NCBI GenBank assembly: GCA_002479255.1
Contig: DLMJ01000021.1
Location: 70,088 to 134,087, forward strand
Source of the DNA: Candidatus Binatus soli
GTDB taxonomy: Bacteria; Desulfobacterota; Binatia; Binatales; Binataceae
DNA length: 64,000 bases
Direction of reading: 5' to 3'
Shown here: piece by piece, positions 21,862 to 30,926 of the stretch
Layout of the letters: each line of letters starts with the position of its first letter
Numbering within the stretch: position 1 is the stretch's first letter
Notes under the pieces: model-generated
What the model saw: only the letters and a program-made list of their open reading frames with translations
Told to the model about the DNA's origin: nothing
The model's database searches: none
Program-made: the position numbers and the translations under genes

Positions 21862-22224
21862 ATGGCACTGTCAAAGGGAAAAGGTCTGCTCGTTGGCTAT
21901 GGTATCCTAGCATGTCTGATTGTTGTAGTCACGGTTGTCAGTAAGGCATGCACCTTAAATACCGCAGCCTATGCGGCGGCAGACCACTTTGTCCGGGCCG
22001 ATGCAGGAGTGTCAGCCAAGCTAGGTACTGTCAAAGAAACGTCGATGAAATGGTACCACTTTTCAACAGGTAGCCGAGGCACATCTGCCATGTTTAGGAT
22101 TGCGGTGAGCGGAGCGAAGGATCGTGGAATCGCGAACCTGAAACTGGAGAAACACGAGAACGTCTGGCGAGTTACGACAGCTTCCTTGCTGCTATCATCC
22201 GGAGAGGTCGTCGCGCTGAGATGA
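21862..22224 (+). CDS. Coa1-like membrane-anchored small protein
   Basis: A 120-residue protein with one N-terminal membrane segment (GYGILACLIVVVTVVSKAC). A small domain follows whose end, MFRIAVSGAKDRGIANLKLE with ENVWRVTTASLLLSSGE, resembles the cytochrome c oxidase assembly factor 1 (Coa1/DUF3592-like) fold: strand, SGxKxxG turn, strand and a W-containing strand. In bacteria this fold occurs in scattered accessory proteins, so an oxidase role is not implied. Base composition is lower in GC than the neighbours. The stop overlaps the next gene by 4 bases, so the two form a unit. Confidence 0.55.
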   Translation: MALSKGKGLLVGYGILACLIVVVTVVSKACTLNTAAYAAADHFVRADAGVSAKLGTVKETSMKWYHFSTGSRGTSAMFRIAVSGAKDRGIANLKLEKHENVWRVTTASLLLSSGEVVALR

Positions 22225-22505
22225 ACGCCGTGGGGGGAACTCTTTTCGACCGGATTGTATACCGAGTACAGTTGCTCGGAATCGCGTGGATGTGGTTCTG
22301 CAGCTGGCTTTGGCTGGCGACCTTAGTCTATTTCCTTTATCGCAAATTCGGAGTTGACCACTGGCGCCCTCGTCGTCTCTCGGATGTCGTGCTTCTAGTG
22401 ATTATACCGCCTCTCGCTGCGCTTCCGTTTGCCTTCACCAGATTCTCTCGCAAATTGGTTCTTCGTTCCTCTGCCGCTGCCAGCGTTCGGCCGTCGCGCG
22501 ATTAA
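22221..22505 (+). CDS. Small membrane protein, partner of the Coa1-like protein
   Basis: A 94-residue protein with two hydrophobic segments (LLGIAWMWFCSWLWLATLVY and VVLLVIIPPLAALPFAFT) and a basic tail. It starts inside the stop of the Coa1-like gene (ATGA), so translation is coupled. No family recognised. An Rhs-repeat fragment begins right at its end in another frame, so the C-terminus may be altered by the recombination that left that fragment. A lost toxin-immunity setting is possible but unproven. Confidence 0.5.
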   Translation: MNAVGGTLFDRIVYRVQLLGIAWMWFCSWLWLATLVYFLYRKFGVDHWRPRRLSDVVLLVIIPPLAALPFAFTRFSRKLVLRSSAAASVRPSRD

Positions 22506-22626
22506 AGCCATCGCCGGTACCGCGACGGAGTTTCTCTATGACGGTCTCAACCCTGTCCAGGAGCTGCAGTCGGGAACTCCAAGCGCCAATCTGCTGACGG
22601 GGCTCAGTGAAAACGGAAACCCGTAA
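22504..22626 (+). pseudogene. Rhs-repeat protein fragment
   Basis: This frame reads ATEFLYDGLNPVQELQSGT then PSANLLTGL, the conserved repeat core of Rhs/YD-repeat proteins (consensus FLYDGLNPVQE...ANLLTGLG). It has no start and stops at 22626, so only about 40 residues of a protein normally over 1000 long remain. It is a relic of an Rhs element, abutting the TonB receptor on the other strand. Confidence 0.75.
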
Positions 22627-25041
22627 TCATAGGTTCAACGCGGGGAGCGGGATTGTCAGAGTGTCATAAACGGTAATTCTCGGACCGTAAGCGGCTTGAA
22701 AAACCCCAATCCCCGTCGTCGGCCTGATCAGGTTGGTGCGATCGAAGATGTTAAGAATCGTGATCCGGTTGCTCACTTCGCCGATCGATGGCACCTCGAA
22801 ACTTCTCTGCCCGCTGAGATCAACCTGGACCACGTGCGACAGCGATTCCAAATCGGCAAAGCCTCCCCGCAAACCGCTGCTATAGAGAGCTTCGGCGCTG
22901 AAAACCCATGGCTTCCATCGATAGGTGATCCCGCCTGAGGCGCCGTAAAGCGGCTGATGATCGAGCACGATGTAGTGCCGGTTGATGTAGCCCAGCTCTT
23001 CCGGATCGAAGTTGAACTGCCCGGTCGCTACACCTTTCTCCATGTTCCTGCCGATGGTGGTGCTGGCATGAATCGAGAAATTTGCACCACTGTACGTAAC
23101 CGCGGTTTCCGTGCCCCAGATGTAGCCGTGCTTGTAGTTGAAGGGTGCAAAAATCGGCACTACCCCAAACTGTCCAATATCGAGGTAGTGTTTGGTGTAT
23201 TCGTAGAAAGCATCTTCCGAGACGGTTATGTGGTTCGCCAGTTGATGAACCACGCCCGCATCCCACTCATAGTCGTCTTCGGTTTCGGGCGTGACCGTCC
23301 CGGTTCCCGCCAGGCCTGTCGTGCCGGCAAACGCGGCAGGCGCCCCCGGCGAGATTCCCTGAAAGCTCGGCACCTGCATGTAGCGGGCGAACCCGCCATG
23401 GAGCGTGGTGTCGGGCCGTAGCAAATAGACGAGATTGATTGTGGGATCGATCTGATTGTTGTAGGTAAAGCCGCTCAAACGATCCCATCGCACGCCGACA
23501 TTGGCGCGTAGTCTCTCGGTCATTTGCCAGGTGTCTTGCAGGTAGATGCCGGACACCAGATTGATCTTGTTGGTATTGTTGACTACCCGGACCGGGACGA
23601 AAGGAGGCCCTATCTGATGGCCGGCGGAATCGACTTTGAACACCCGAGAGTTATCGTCGGACTCCACCCCGTATTCACCAAGGTAGATGCCCGTGCCAAG
23701 TGTGTGGCTGCCAAGCTCGTAGGTCAGGTCACCCTCCAGAGTATTGTCGAGATCGCTGTGAAAGGCGGTTGACGCTACGCCTTGATAAAGAAGTTCGCCT
23801 ACATTGTCGGGCTCGTAGGCCTGCGAGATATAGTGGGCCGAATATGCGAGCTGGTAGGAAAGTCCGGGCGCAGGCGCTCCATTCAGCGCCAATATGCCGA
23901 GATAGTCGCGAAAGTCGAGATAGGAGTTGATATCGGCCGACGGTTCGAAACCGGCACCCGATAGCTGGAATTGAGGTGTGAGATTGGCCTGGTTGGGCAG
24001 TTGGTTGTCACTTGCAGCTACCGAGGTGATGAGACTCAGCCGGGTAGTTGGGTTCAAATCGTAGGCAAAGAAACCAAATGCCTGACCCTGATTGGTATGA
24101 TCGTGAATTGCATCCGGCGCCGGCGTGGCGGAGCTGAACGCGGAGTTGCTTTGGCTATACAGTCCGCTTAGGTAGTAGCTGAACTTGCCGTCGCATCCGC
24201 CGTACTGGAAGCTCGGCTGAACCGTGTTGCGCTGCCCGCCGTACATGCTGACACTGCCACCGGGCTTGTCGCATCCGTCTTTGGTCTCGATGTTCAGCAC
24301 TCCGCCGGTGGCGTAGCTGTAGCGCGACGGCAAGATGCCATCGAGGAGACTCATCTGCTTGATGAACATCGGATTTATCATCGAGAGGAAGGGTGGGTTG
24401 GTGTTGATGTCGAGCGGCACCGTGACGCCGTTTATCTGATACTGAAATTGCGGGCCTTCGGTGTTGCGGATGTGGATTTGCTGATTTTGATCGATCGCGA
24501 CGCCGGGCATCTGCGCCAATACGTCGGTGAGATTGGTGTTGTCGCCGCGCGGCAGGTTGGAAATGTCCTGTGCGGTTACGGTGTACTTGTTTGCGCCTGT
24601 CGTGGAGACGCCATTGGGCGCACGCATCAGACTGGCCTGGACCGGAACGCTTAGCGCGGTCTCAGCATCAAGGCTCAGCAAGATCGGCTCTTCGCGGCTC
24701 GGCGGGAAGCCGACAATTTTGTTTGCGGACTTGAATCCGGGCTTCATCGCCACGAGCGAATAAACGCCCGGCTCAGCGGGAGCGATTTGGAACCGTCCGG
24801 CCCGGTCGGTGGTTGCGCGGGCGACCGCGGCGCCACTCTGGGTGCGTAATTCGAGGTTCACCTTGGCCAGCGGCCGGCCGAGCGCGTCGCTGACGGTGCC
24901 GGATATTTGTTGCGTGCCGGCTGAACAGGGGGACGCGAAGGCAAGCGCCAGCGAGAATGCGAGCGTGAGCGCGCGCCATATCGGCGTCGTAATGGCCGCC
25001 GATCTGGCGCCCCGGCAGAGGGTTGGTTGATACTTTGACAT
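22627..25041 (-). CDS. TonB-dependent outer-membrane receptor with CarboxypepD-like N-terminal domain
   Basis: An 804-residue protein. A signal peptide (LTLAFSLALAFASPCSAG) precedes a carboxypeptidase-regulatory-like beta-sandwich (QQISGTVSDALGRPLAKVNL, GRFQIAPAEPGVYSLVAMKP). A plug domain (TVTAQDISNLPRGDNTNLTD, VLAQMPGVAIDQNQQIHIRN) and a 22-strand-type barrel with aromatic strands follow. The ATG at 25041 is preferred over a TTG at 25053, which lies inside a Fur box. It imports an iron complex or other large ligand using TonB energy; the Fur box argues for iron. No siderophore genes are adjacent. Confidence 0.92.
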   Translation of the reverse strand: MSKYQPTLCRGARSAAITTPIWRALTLAFSLALAFASPCSAGTQQISGTVSDALGRPLAKVNLELRTQSGAAVARATTDRAGRFQIAPAEPGVYSLVAMKPGFKSANKIVGFPPSREEPILLSLDAETALSVPVQASLMRAPNGVSTTGANKYTVTAQDISNLPRGDNTNLTDVLAQMPGVAIDQNQQIHIRNTEGPQFQYQINGVTVPLDINTNPPFLSMINPMFIKQMSLLDGILPSRYSYATGGVLNIETKDGCDKPGGSVSMYGGQRNTVQPSFQYGGCDGKFSYYLSGLYSQSNSAFSSATPAPDAIHDHTNQGQAFGFFAYDLNPTTRLSLITSVAASDNQLPNQANLTPQFQLSGAGFEPSADINSYLDFRDYLGILALNGAPAPGLSYQLAYSAHYISQAYEPDNVGELLYQGVASTAFHSDLDNTLEGDLTYELGSHTLGTGIYLGEYGVESDDNSRVFKVDSAGHQIGPPFVPVRVVNNTNKINLVSGIYLQDTWQMTERLRANVGVRWDRLSGFTYNNQIDPTINLVYLLRPDTTLHGGFARYMQVPSFQGISPGAPAAFAGTTGLAGTGTVTPETEDDYEWDAGVVHQLANHITVSEDAFYEYTKHYLDIGQFGVVPIFAPFNYKHGYIWGTETAVTYSGANFSIHASTTIGRNMEKGVATGQFNFDPEELGYINRHYIVLDHQPLYGASGGITYRWKPWVFSAEALYSSGLRGGFADLESLSHVVQVDLSGQRSFEVPSIGEVSNRITILNIFDRTNLIRPTTGIGVFQAAYGPRITVYDTLTIPLPALNL

Positions 25042-25048
25042 ACTAGAA

Positions 25049-25067
25049 GACAATGAGAATCATTATC
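25049..25067 (-). promoter_or_regulatory. Fur box upstream of the TonB receptor
   Basis: Read on the minus strand the site is GATAATGATTCTCATTGTC, matching 16 of 19 positions of the consensus Fur box GATAATGATAATCATTATC. It ends 8 bases before the receptor ATG, so bound Fur-Fe would block initiation. It also rules out the longer TTG start of the receptor. Confidence 0.85.
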
Positions 25068-25244
25068 AATAGCCCACGCGCCAGTTTTGGTCAAACGCCC
25101 GCTCACCCTCCGGCTGCTCTCCGCCCAGGGAATCGCCGGCCCAAGCGACACGATGTGGCCGGCCACGTTCGTGCGAGCCGGGTTCTTCGCGCTTGAATGG
25201 AACCTGATCGCTGGTAGTAAGATGCGATCATTGGAGGAAGCACA

Positions 25245-25850
25245 GTGACAAAACTTTACGGAACTTCACGATCGCGCAGCGCTCGGTCCTTGTGGGCTCT
25301 CGAAGAACTCGGCGTCAAATACGAGCACGTTCCGATTGCGACGGCCGAAGCCAAGTCGGCCGAGAATCTCAAACGCAATCCCAACGGGCACGTGCCGGTG
25401 CTTGAAGACGACGGCGTGGTGGTTTGGGAATCGATGGCGATCAATCTCTACCTGGCCGAAAAGTACGGGAAGAATTCGCTGTGGCCGCCGGACCCCGCCG
25501 CCCACGCCGACATCTACAAGTGGAGCTTCTGGGCGATGAGCGAGGTCGAGCCGCATCTCATCACGCTCTTGCGCAATCGAGTAATGAATCCCCCCGAGCA
25601 GCGTGACGAAAAAGCCGCGCAGGCTGCCGTCGAAACTTTGAAGGCGCCGCTGAACGCGCTCGAGGAATCGCTCAAGGGCAAGGAATATCTGCTCGGCAAG
25701 AACTTTACGATCGCGGACTTGAACGTGGCCGCCGTCATGAGCTGGGCGCCGATGATGAAGCTCGACTTGTCGTCGACTCCGAACGTGCAGGCGTGGTTGC
25801 AAAAGTGTCTTGGGCGGGAAGCCAATAAGAAGGTTCGCGGGCTGAAGTAG
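25245..25850 (+). CDS. Glutathione S-transferase family protein
   Basis: A 201-residue protein with an N-terminal thioredoxin-like domain (MTKLYGTSRSRSARSLWALE, then NPNGHVPVLEDDGVVVWESM with the cis-Pro and the ES glutathione-binding pair) and an all-helical C-terminal domain (LLGKNFTIADLNVAAVMSWA, with the conserved N-capping Asp). It conjugates or binds glutathione to electrophiles, or acts as an isomerase or reductase. GTG start at 25245 after GAGGAAG. The catalytic Ser/Cys near residue 10-12 is a serine. Confidence 0.9.
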   Translation: MTKLYGTSRSRSARSLWALEELGVKYEHVPIATAEAKSAENLKRNPNGHVPVLEDDGVVVWESMAINLYLAEKYGKNSLWPPDPAAHADIYKWSFWAMSEVEPHLITLLRNRVMNPPEQRDEKAAQAAVETLKAPLNALEESLKGKEYLLGKNFTIADLNVAAVMSWAPMMKLDLSSTPNVQAWLQKCLGREANKKVRGLK

Positions 25851-25968
25851 TCGATCATCGCGACCGCCTGTAGAACGGGGTACCGATCAGCGGGTCGGCG
25901 CGCGGCTTGTGTTAAGGTTGTGCGTCAAATCGCGCCGGCTCAATCGCGCCGACGGTGAGGTGAGAACT

Positions 25969-27156
25969 ATGGGAGTGTTGTCAGGCTATCGCGTCATCGA
26001 ACTGGCCGGGATTGGCCCCGGACCAATGTGTGCGATGCTGCTCTCGGACATGGGCGCCGACGTGCTACGCATCGATCGCGCGACGGACGCGGGCTTGGGC
26101 ATCGCGCTGGAAACGAAATACAGCCTGCTCAATCGCGGGCGGCGCTCGGTGGCGTTCGATCTCAAACGGCCCGAAGCGACAGCGGCCGTGTTGCGGCTGG
26201 TCGAGAAAGCGGACGCATTGATCGAAGGCTTCCGTCCCGGCGTAACCGAGCGGCTCGGCCTGGGTCCCGACCGCTGCCTCGCGCGCAATCCCCGCCTGAT
26301 CTACGGACGCATGACGGGATGGGGACAGGAAGGGCCGCTGGCGCATGCGGCCGGTCACGACATCAACTACATCGCGCTGTCCGGCGCGCTGCACAGCATC
26401 GGGCGCAAGGGCGAGGCTCCGGTTCCGCCGCTGAACCTGGTTGGCGATTTCGGGGGCGGCGCACTTTACCTGGCGCTGGGAGTGGTCGCGGGGCTGCTTG
26501 AGGCGCAGAAATCCGGCAAGGGCCAGGTGGTGGATGCCGCGATGGTGGATGGAGCGGCGTCGTTGATGACCGCGATCTACGGTCTGCACGGTTCGGGTTT
26601 ATGGAACAACGAACGCGGCGACAACGTCCTCGACACGGGCGCTCATTTCTACGAGGTTTACGAAACCAGGGACGGCAAGCACGTCGCGATCGGATCGATC
26701 GAAGCAAAGTTCTACAAGGAATTGCTCCGGCTGTCGGGCCTCAAGGGCGAGAATCTGCCGGGTCAAGTCGATCGCAAATCGTGGCCTGCGATGAAGGAGC
26801 GGCTGAAGACGCTGTTCCGCACCAGGACGCGCGACGAATGGTGCAAGATCATGGAGGGCAGCGACGTTTGTTTCGCGCCGGTGCTCAGCATGGATGAAGC
26901 GCCGCGCCATCCGCACAATCGGCATCGCGGAACTTTCGTCGAGCACGGGGGCGTGACGCAGCCGGGGCCGGCGCCCCGATTCAGCCGGACGCCGAGCGCG
27001 ATTCAGCGCCTGCCGGCAAGGCCGGGCGAGCATAGCGAAGAAGCGTTGCGCGACTGGGGCTTCGCCGACTCGGATTTGGAGAGGCTGCGCAAATGCGGCG
27101 CGGTCGCGCAAAGTCAGCGTGACCGCAAAGTCAGCGTGACGCGGCGCGAAGCCTAG
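25969..27156 (+). CDS. Alpha-methylacyl-CoA racemase-like family III CoA enzyme
   Basis: A 395-residue CaiB/BaiF-type protein. LSGYRVIELAGIGPGPMCAM, LLSDMGADVLRIDR, GHDINYIALSGALHSIGRKG and NLVGDFGGGALYLALGV place the His and Asp of the racemase catalytic site (His in GHDINY, Asp in GDFGGG), favouring AMACR over a CoA transferase. It epimerises 2-methylacyl-CoA thioesters in branched-chain or sterol side-chain breakdown. The ATG at 25969 follows GGTGAGG. The 3' end overlaps the convergent CitE-like gene by 4 bases. Confidence 0.9.
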   Translation: MGVLSGYRVIELAGIGPGPMCAMLLSDMGADVLRIDRATDAGLGIALETKYSLLNRGRRSVAFDLKRPEATAAVLRLVEKADALIEGFRPGVTERLGLGPDRCLARNPRLIYGRMTGWGQEGPLAHAAGHDINYIALSGALHSIGRKGEAPVPPLNLVGDFGGGALYLALGVVAGLLEAQKSGKGQVVDAAMVDGAASLMTAIYGLHGSGLWNNERGDNVLDTGAHFYEVYETRDGKHVAIGSIEAKFYKELLRLSGLKGENLPGQVDRKSWPAMKERLKTLFRTRTRDEWCKIMEGSDVCFAPVLSMDEAPRHPHNRHRGTFVEHGGVTQPGPAPRFSRTPSAIQRLPARPGEHSEEALRDWGFADSDLERLRKCGAVAQSQRDRKVSVTRREA

Positions 27157-28061
27157 GCGCGACCGGTCAGACGAGCGCGTTCCAGCACGCCTTCGAAGAT
27201 TCGCACCGCGACCGCGTCAATGAGCATCCCGCCCGCGCCGGCAGCGCCCGCGCCTTCGCGCGTGGCGGCCTGGTAGGCCTCGGACATTTTGCGCGCGGTT
27301 TCAATTTCGTGCGGCGTCGGCGCGAACACGTCGTTGGCGATTTCGATCTGGCTCGGGTGTATTGCCCACTTGCCGACCGCGCCAAGCGTCGCCGCCCAGG
27401 TGGCCTCGCGCCGATAGCCTTCCGGATCCCTGAAGTTACCAAAGGGTCCATCGATTGCGTCGATGCCGTTGGCACGGCACGCGGTGATCATGCGGACGCG
27501 CGCATGATGCCACATATCGCCGGGATATCGATTTGCCGGATCGGACGCGACGCCGAAGCGCATGCCCTGGCTCGCCGAAAGATCGCCGAAGCCGAGGATC
27601 AGAGCCTCCAGCCGCGGCGACGACGCGGCAATTTCCTCGACGCGGGCGAGCGCCGCACTTTCTTCGATCAGCGCCTCGAGGCCGATCTTGTTCTTCAGAT
27701 GGAGCTTGGTCTCAAGCTGGGTCAGCAGCGTGTCGAAGAACCAGATGTCGCGCGGCGCCTTCGGCTTCGGGACGATTATGATATCGAGCTTGTCACCCGC
27801 GCCCTCGACAACTTCGATCACATCGTCATGCGCCCAGTGCGTGTCCGCACCGTTGACGCGCACGGCGCGAATCTTTTTGCCCCAATCGAGATTGCGGAGC
27901 GCCTCGATGGCGTTCTTGCGCGCCGCCTCTTTCTGCGACGGCGCGACGGCATCTTCAAGATCGAGGAAAACCATGTCGGCCGCGGTCCCCATCGCCTTCT
28001 CGAACATTTTGGGACTCGAAGCCGGCGTCGAAAGTTCGGAACGTCTTAGTCGAAGCGTCAT
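27153..28061 (-). CDS. CitE-like HpcH/HpaI-type CoA lyase (malyl-, citramalyl-CoA lyase family)
   Basis: A 302-residue TIM-barrel lyase: LRRSELSTPASSPKMFEKAM, MVFLDLEDAVAPSQKEAAR, IGLEALIEESAAL (metal Glu region), LILGFGDLSASQGM (metal Asp) and KWAIHPSQIEIANDVFAPTP. Family members cleave beta-hydroxyacyl-CoA such as citramalyl-CoA to acetyl-CoA and pyruvate, or malyl-CoA to acetyl-CoA and glyoxylate, with Mg2+. It is the last gene of a five-gene minus operon, coupled to the CoA transferase by a 4-base overlap. Substrate depends on that context; (S)- or (R)-citramalyl-CoA is the best guess. Confidence 0.88.
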   Translation of the reverse strand: MTLRLRRSELSTPASSPKMFEKAMGTAADMVFLDLEDAVAPSQKEAARKNAIEALRNLDWGKKIRAVRVNGADTHWAHDDVIEVVEGAGDKLDIIIVPKPKAPRDIWFFDTLLTQLETKLHLKNKIGLEALIEESAALARVEEIAASSPRLEALILGFGDLSASQGMRFGVASDPANRYPGDMWHHARVRMITACRANGIDAIDGPFGNFRDPEGYRREATWAATLGAVGKWAIHPSQIEIANDVFAPTPHEIETARKMSEAYQAATREGAGAAGAGGMLIDAVAVRIFEGVLERARLTGRA

Positions 28062-29269
28062 GATTGCTCCTTGTGCGCGATTGATATTCCCGCCTCAGCG
28101 AGTATCTGCTCGGTATTTTCGCCCAAGCGCGGCGCGCGCGCGTAAATCCCCGACGGCGTACCCGTCAGCTTGATCGGACATCCCGCCAGCACCAGTGGAG
28201 GATTGTCGCCCGGCTGTTCTACCTCGATCAGCATGCCGCGCGCCCTCGGATGCGGATCCTCGAAGATATCCTTGGCGCTGTTGACCGGGCCAACCGGCGC
28301 CTTGCCGCCGATCGCGGCTACGATTTCGCGCGTGCTATGCGCTTTCGTCCACTCCGAGATAAGGCCGCGCACGAAATCGGCATTTGCGACTCGCCTCCTG
28401 CCGTTGCGGGTGCGGTCGTCGCTCACAAGCTCGGGCCTGCCGATCGCATCGCACAGAATCTTCCAATGATTCTCGCCGGGCGCCGCGATGGCGACGGCGC
28501 CGTCGCGCGTGGGAAAAATATCGAATGGACACAGCACCGGGGTCCCGTTGCCGGCCGGTTCCCTGATGACGCCGGCGCCCGCGTAGCTGTAAACGATCAT
28601 TTCGCACAGGGCGAGAACCGCGTCGTACATCGCTACGTCGAGAAATTGTCCCTGCCCGGTCCGACGCGCTGCATGAATCGCCGACACCACTCCAAGCGCG
28701 GCCAGCGTGCCGGGATAGATGTCGCCGACCGCGGGGCCGGCTCTGTAGCCGGCGCTGCCTTGCGGACCCGTGACGGCGACCAACCCGCCCATGCTTTGCG
28801 CAACGATGTCGAACGCGGGCCAATCCGCATACGGGCTCAGGCCGGTCCGCGGATCTCCGAAGCCGCGAATCGCGGCATAGACGAGGGCGGGATTAATTTC
28901 GCGCAGCCGCTCGTAGCCGATTCCCGCGCGATCCATCACGCCGACCTTCGCATTCTCGACGACCGCGTCCGCCGTCTTCGCGAGCCTGAAAAGCGCGGCG
29001 CGGCCGGCGTCGGTCTTGATGTCGAGCACGATGCTGCGCTTGTTGCGATTGACGCTGGCAAAGTAACCGCCGTAGTCACAGCCCTTTCGATCGGCAGGAT
29101 GCGGTCCGATGCTTCTGCTCATGTCGCCGCCGGGCGGCTCGACCTTGACCACGTCGGCGCCAAGGTCAGCCAGCAGCATCGTGCAGTACGGACCGGCCAG
29201 CGCCTGCGTCAGATCGAGGATGCGAACATCCGACAACGGCCCCGTGCGCGCGTTCAACGATTGCCCCAA
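28058..29269 (-). CDS. Family III CoA transferase (Frc/CaiB, itaconate or mesaconate type)
   Basis: A 403-residue protein: LSDVRILDLTQALAGPYCTM, LLADLGADVVKVEPPGGDMS, YGGYFASVNRNKRSIVLDIK, VENAKVGVMDRAGIGYERL, AGPAVGDIYPGTLAALGVVS (Asp that forms the acyl-enzyme) and GQFLDVAMYDAVLALCEM. It moves CoA between a donor thioester and a carboxylic acid. Neighbours (MaoC hydratases and CitE lyase) favour a C5 dicarboxylate such as itaconate or mesaconate, like Ict or Mct. It overlaps the upstream MaoC gene by 16 bases and the downstream lyase by 4. Confidence 0.9.
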   Translation of the reverse strand: MGQSLNARTGPLSDVRILDLTQALAGPYCTMLLADLGADVVKVEPPGGDMSRSIGPHPADRKGCDYGGYFASVNRNKRSIVLDIKTDAGRAALFRLAKTADAVVENAKVGVMDRAGIGYERLREINPALVYAAIRGFGDPRTGLSPYADWPAFDIVAQSMGGLVAVTGPQGSAGYRAGPAVGDIYPGTLAALGVVSAIHAARRTGQGQFLDVAMYDAVLALCEMIVYSYAGAGVIREPAGNGTPVLCPFDIFPTRDGAVAIAAPGENHWKILCDAIGRPELVSDDRTRNGRRRVANADFVRGLISEWTKAHSTREIVAAIGGKAPVGPVNSAKDIFEDPHPRARGMLIEVEQPGDNPPLVLAGCPIKLTGTPSGIYARAPRLGENTEQILAEAGISIAHKEQS

Positions 29270-29739
29270 TGCGAGCGTCGCTTGATCAGCACCGTGCGCT
29301 CGCCTTCGAAGACGATCGTCCCGTCATGCTTGGTTCCCCAATGCTTGAAGCGGACGATGCCGGCGTCGGCGCGATCGGCGTCGCGCTTTTCAAGAACTTC
29401 GCTATAGGCGTACAGCGTGTCGCCATGAAAGACCGGCGAGGTGAACCTGATTCCCGTCAAGCCGAGTTCGGCGAGCGCATTTTCGCCCGTGTCCTGCGTC
29501 GCCAGCCCGATGCACACCGAGCCGGTCACCAACCCGAAGACGAGCCGCTGGCCGAATTGCGTCGAGCGCATGCGATGCTCGTTGTAGTGGCTGTCGGCGG
29601 TGTTCAGCACGAGCTTGGTGAGCATCTGATTTTCGACCTCGCCGATGGTGGTGCCGCGTGCGTGACGCAATTTCGCGCCGACTTCGAAGTCTTCGAAGTA
29701 ATTGCCGGCGCCGGTCAGCTTCGAGATCGATGCGCTCAT
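29254..29739 (-). CDS. MaoC-like hotdog-fold dehydratase (first of two)
   Basis: A 161-residue single hotdog domain: GNYFEDFEVGAKLRHARGTT at the start, QRLVFGLVTGSVCIGLATQD, LGLTGIRFTSPVFHGDTLYA (the conserved P-V-x-GDTL stretch) and LEKRDADRADAGIVRFKHWG. This is the R-hydratase/MaoC family that hydrates or dehydrates enoyl-CoA such as itaconyl-, mesaconyl- or methylmalyl-CoA. It lies 11 bases after the acyl-CoA dehydrogenase and overlaps the CoA transferase start. The usual catalytic DxxxxxxH pair is not complete (ADSHYNEHRM instead), so the exact activity is open. Confidence 0.85.
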   Translation of the reverse strand: MSASISKLTGAGNYFEDFEVGAKLRHARGTTIGEVENQMLTKLVLNTADSHYNEHRMRSTQFGQRLVFGLVTGSVCIGLATQDTGENALAELGLTGIRFTSPVFHGDTLYAYSEVLEKRDADRADAGIVRFKHWGTKHDGTIVFEGERTVLIKRRSHWGNR

Positions 29740-29750
29740 TTTTTACCTTT

Positions 29751-30926
29751 TCACCTTCTCGCTCTCGGCAGCAGACGATCGGAGATAATCCGCAGCTGGA
29801 TTTCGGAAGTTCCCTCGAAAATCTTGGTCAGACGCGCGTCGCGCCAGTAGCGCTCGAGCGGAAAGTCCTTGGTGTATCCGTAGCCGCCGTGAATCTGAAT
29901 CGCCTCGCTGGTGACGCGCTCGGACATTTCGGAGGCGAACAGCTTCGCCATCGAAGCCTCCTTGTCGCATCGCCGCCTGCCGTCAATTTCGGTGGCGACA
30001 AAGTGGGTCAACTGGCGCGCGGCTTCGATCTCGGTCGCCATCTCGGCCAGCTTGAAGCGAATCGCCTGGAATTCTCCGATCGGCTGCCCGAATTGGACCC
30101 GCGTCTGCGCGTATGCCAATGAGTCTTCGAGTCCGCCGCGTGCAAGCCCGATCGCTCGCGCCGCGGTATGCACCCGGGCGACCTCGAGTCCGCTGACCGC
30201 GCCGTAGAATCCCTTGCCCTCGCCGCGGTCTTCGCGCTCGCGGCCGAGCAACGCGTCGGCCGGCAGCTTGAAGTTGTCGAAGTGCAGCTCCCACGTCTTC
30301 CAGCCGAAGTAGCCGATCTTGCGAATCGGCGAACCCGTCAGCCCCGGCGGAAACTTGTCGCGTTCTTTGAGGACGAGGAATTGACTGATGCCTTCGTGGC
30401 GGCGGTGTGGATCGGACGGTTGCTTGGTGCGCGCCAGCACCGAGATGAAATCCGCGCCGTCGGCAAACGTGCACCACATTTTGCTGCCGTTCAGCATCCA
30501 GCCATCGCCGTCGCGGGTCGCTTTGCACGAGACGTTGGCGAGATCTGAGCCCGCCTCTGCCTCCGACAGCGCAGCCGCGCCGAGGAATTCTCCACGCGCC
30601 ATCCGCGGCAGATATTGGCGCCTTTGCTCCGCCGTGAAACCGCCGCCGAGTCCGTTGCCGCGCGCGATTATGCTGGCGACGCTCATCCATGCGCGCGCGA
30701 GTTCTTCGGTGATCAGCACGTACTCGAACGCCCCCAGGCCAAGTCCGCCATACGCCTCCGGGATGACGATTCCGAAGTAGCCCATCTCGGCAAGCTTGTC
30801 CCGCAACGACATCGGGATATCGCCTTGTTCGGGATCGAGCTTGTTCGCAAGCGGCAGAACTTCGTTCATGGCGAAATCGCGCGCCGCCTGCTGAATCATC
30901 CGCCGCTCGTCGGTCATGTAACTCAC
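29751..30926 (-). CDS. Acyl-CoA dehydrogenase
   Basis: A 391-residue FAD-dependent dehydrogenase: MGYFGIVIPEAYGGLGLGAF, GAAALSEAEAGSDLANVSCK, NGSKMWCTFADGADFISVLA, RVQFGQPIGEFQAIRFKLAE, AIQIHGGYGYTKDFPLERYW, and RDARLTKIFEGTSEIQLRII with the catalytic Glu in FEGTSE. It introduces a 2,3 double bond into an acyl-CoA, passing electrons to ETF. In this operon a methylsuccinyl-, isovaleryl- or glutaryl-type substrate would fit. The GTG start at 30926 overlaps the upstream MaoC stop (GTGA); an ATG lies nine bases later. Confidence 0.92.
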   Translation of the reverse strand: MSYMTDERRMIQQAARDFAMNEVLPLANKLDPEQGDIPMSLRDKLAEMGYFGIVIPEAYGGLGLGAFEYVLITEELARAWMSVASIIARGNGLGGGFTAEQRRQYLPRMARGEFLGAAALSEAEAGSDLANVSCKATRDGDGWMLNGSKMWCTFADGADFISVLARTKQPSDPHRRHEGISQFLVLKERDKFPPGLTGSPIRKIGYFGWKTWELHFDNFKLPADALLGREREDRGEGKGFYGAVSGLEVARVHTAARAIGLARGGLEDSLAYAQTRVQFGQPIGEFQAIRFKLAEMATEIEAARQLTHFVATEIDGRRRCDKEASMAKLFASEMSERVTSEAIQIHGGYGYTKDFPLERYWRDARLTKIFEGTSEIQLRIISDRLLPRARR

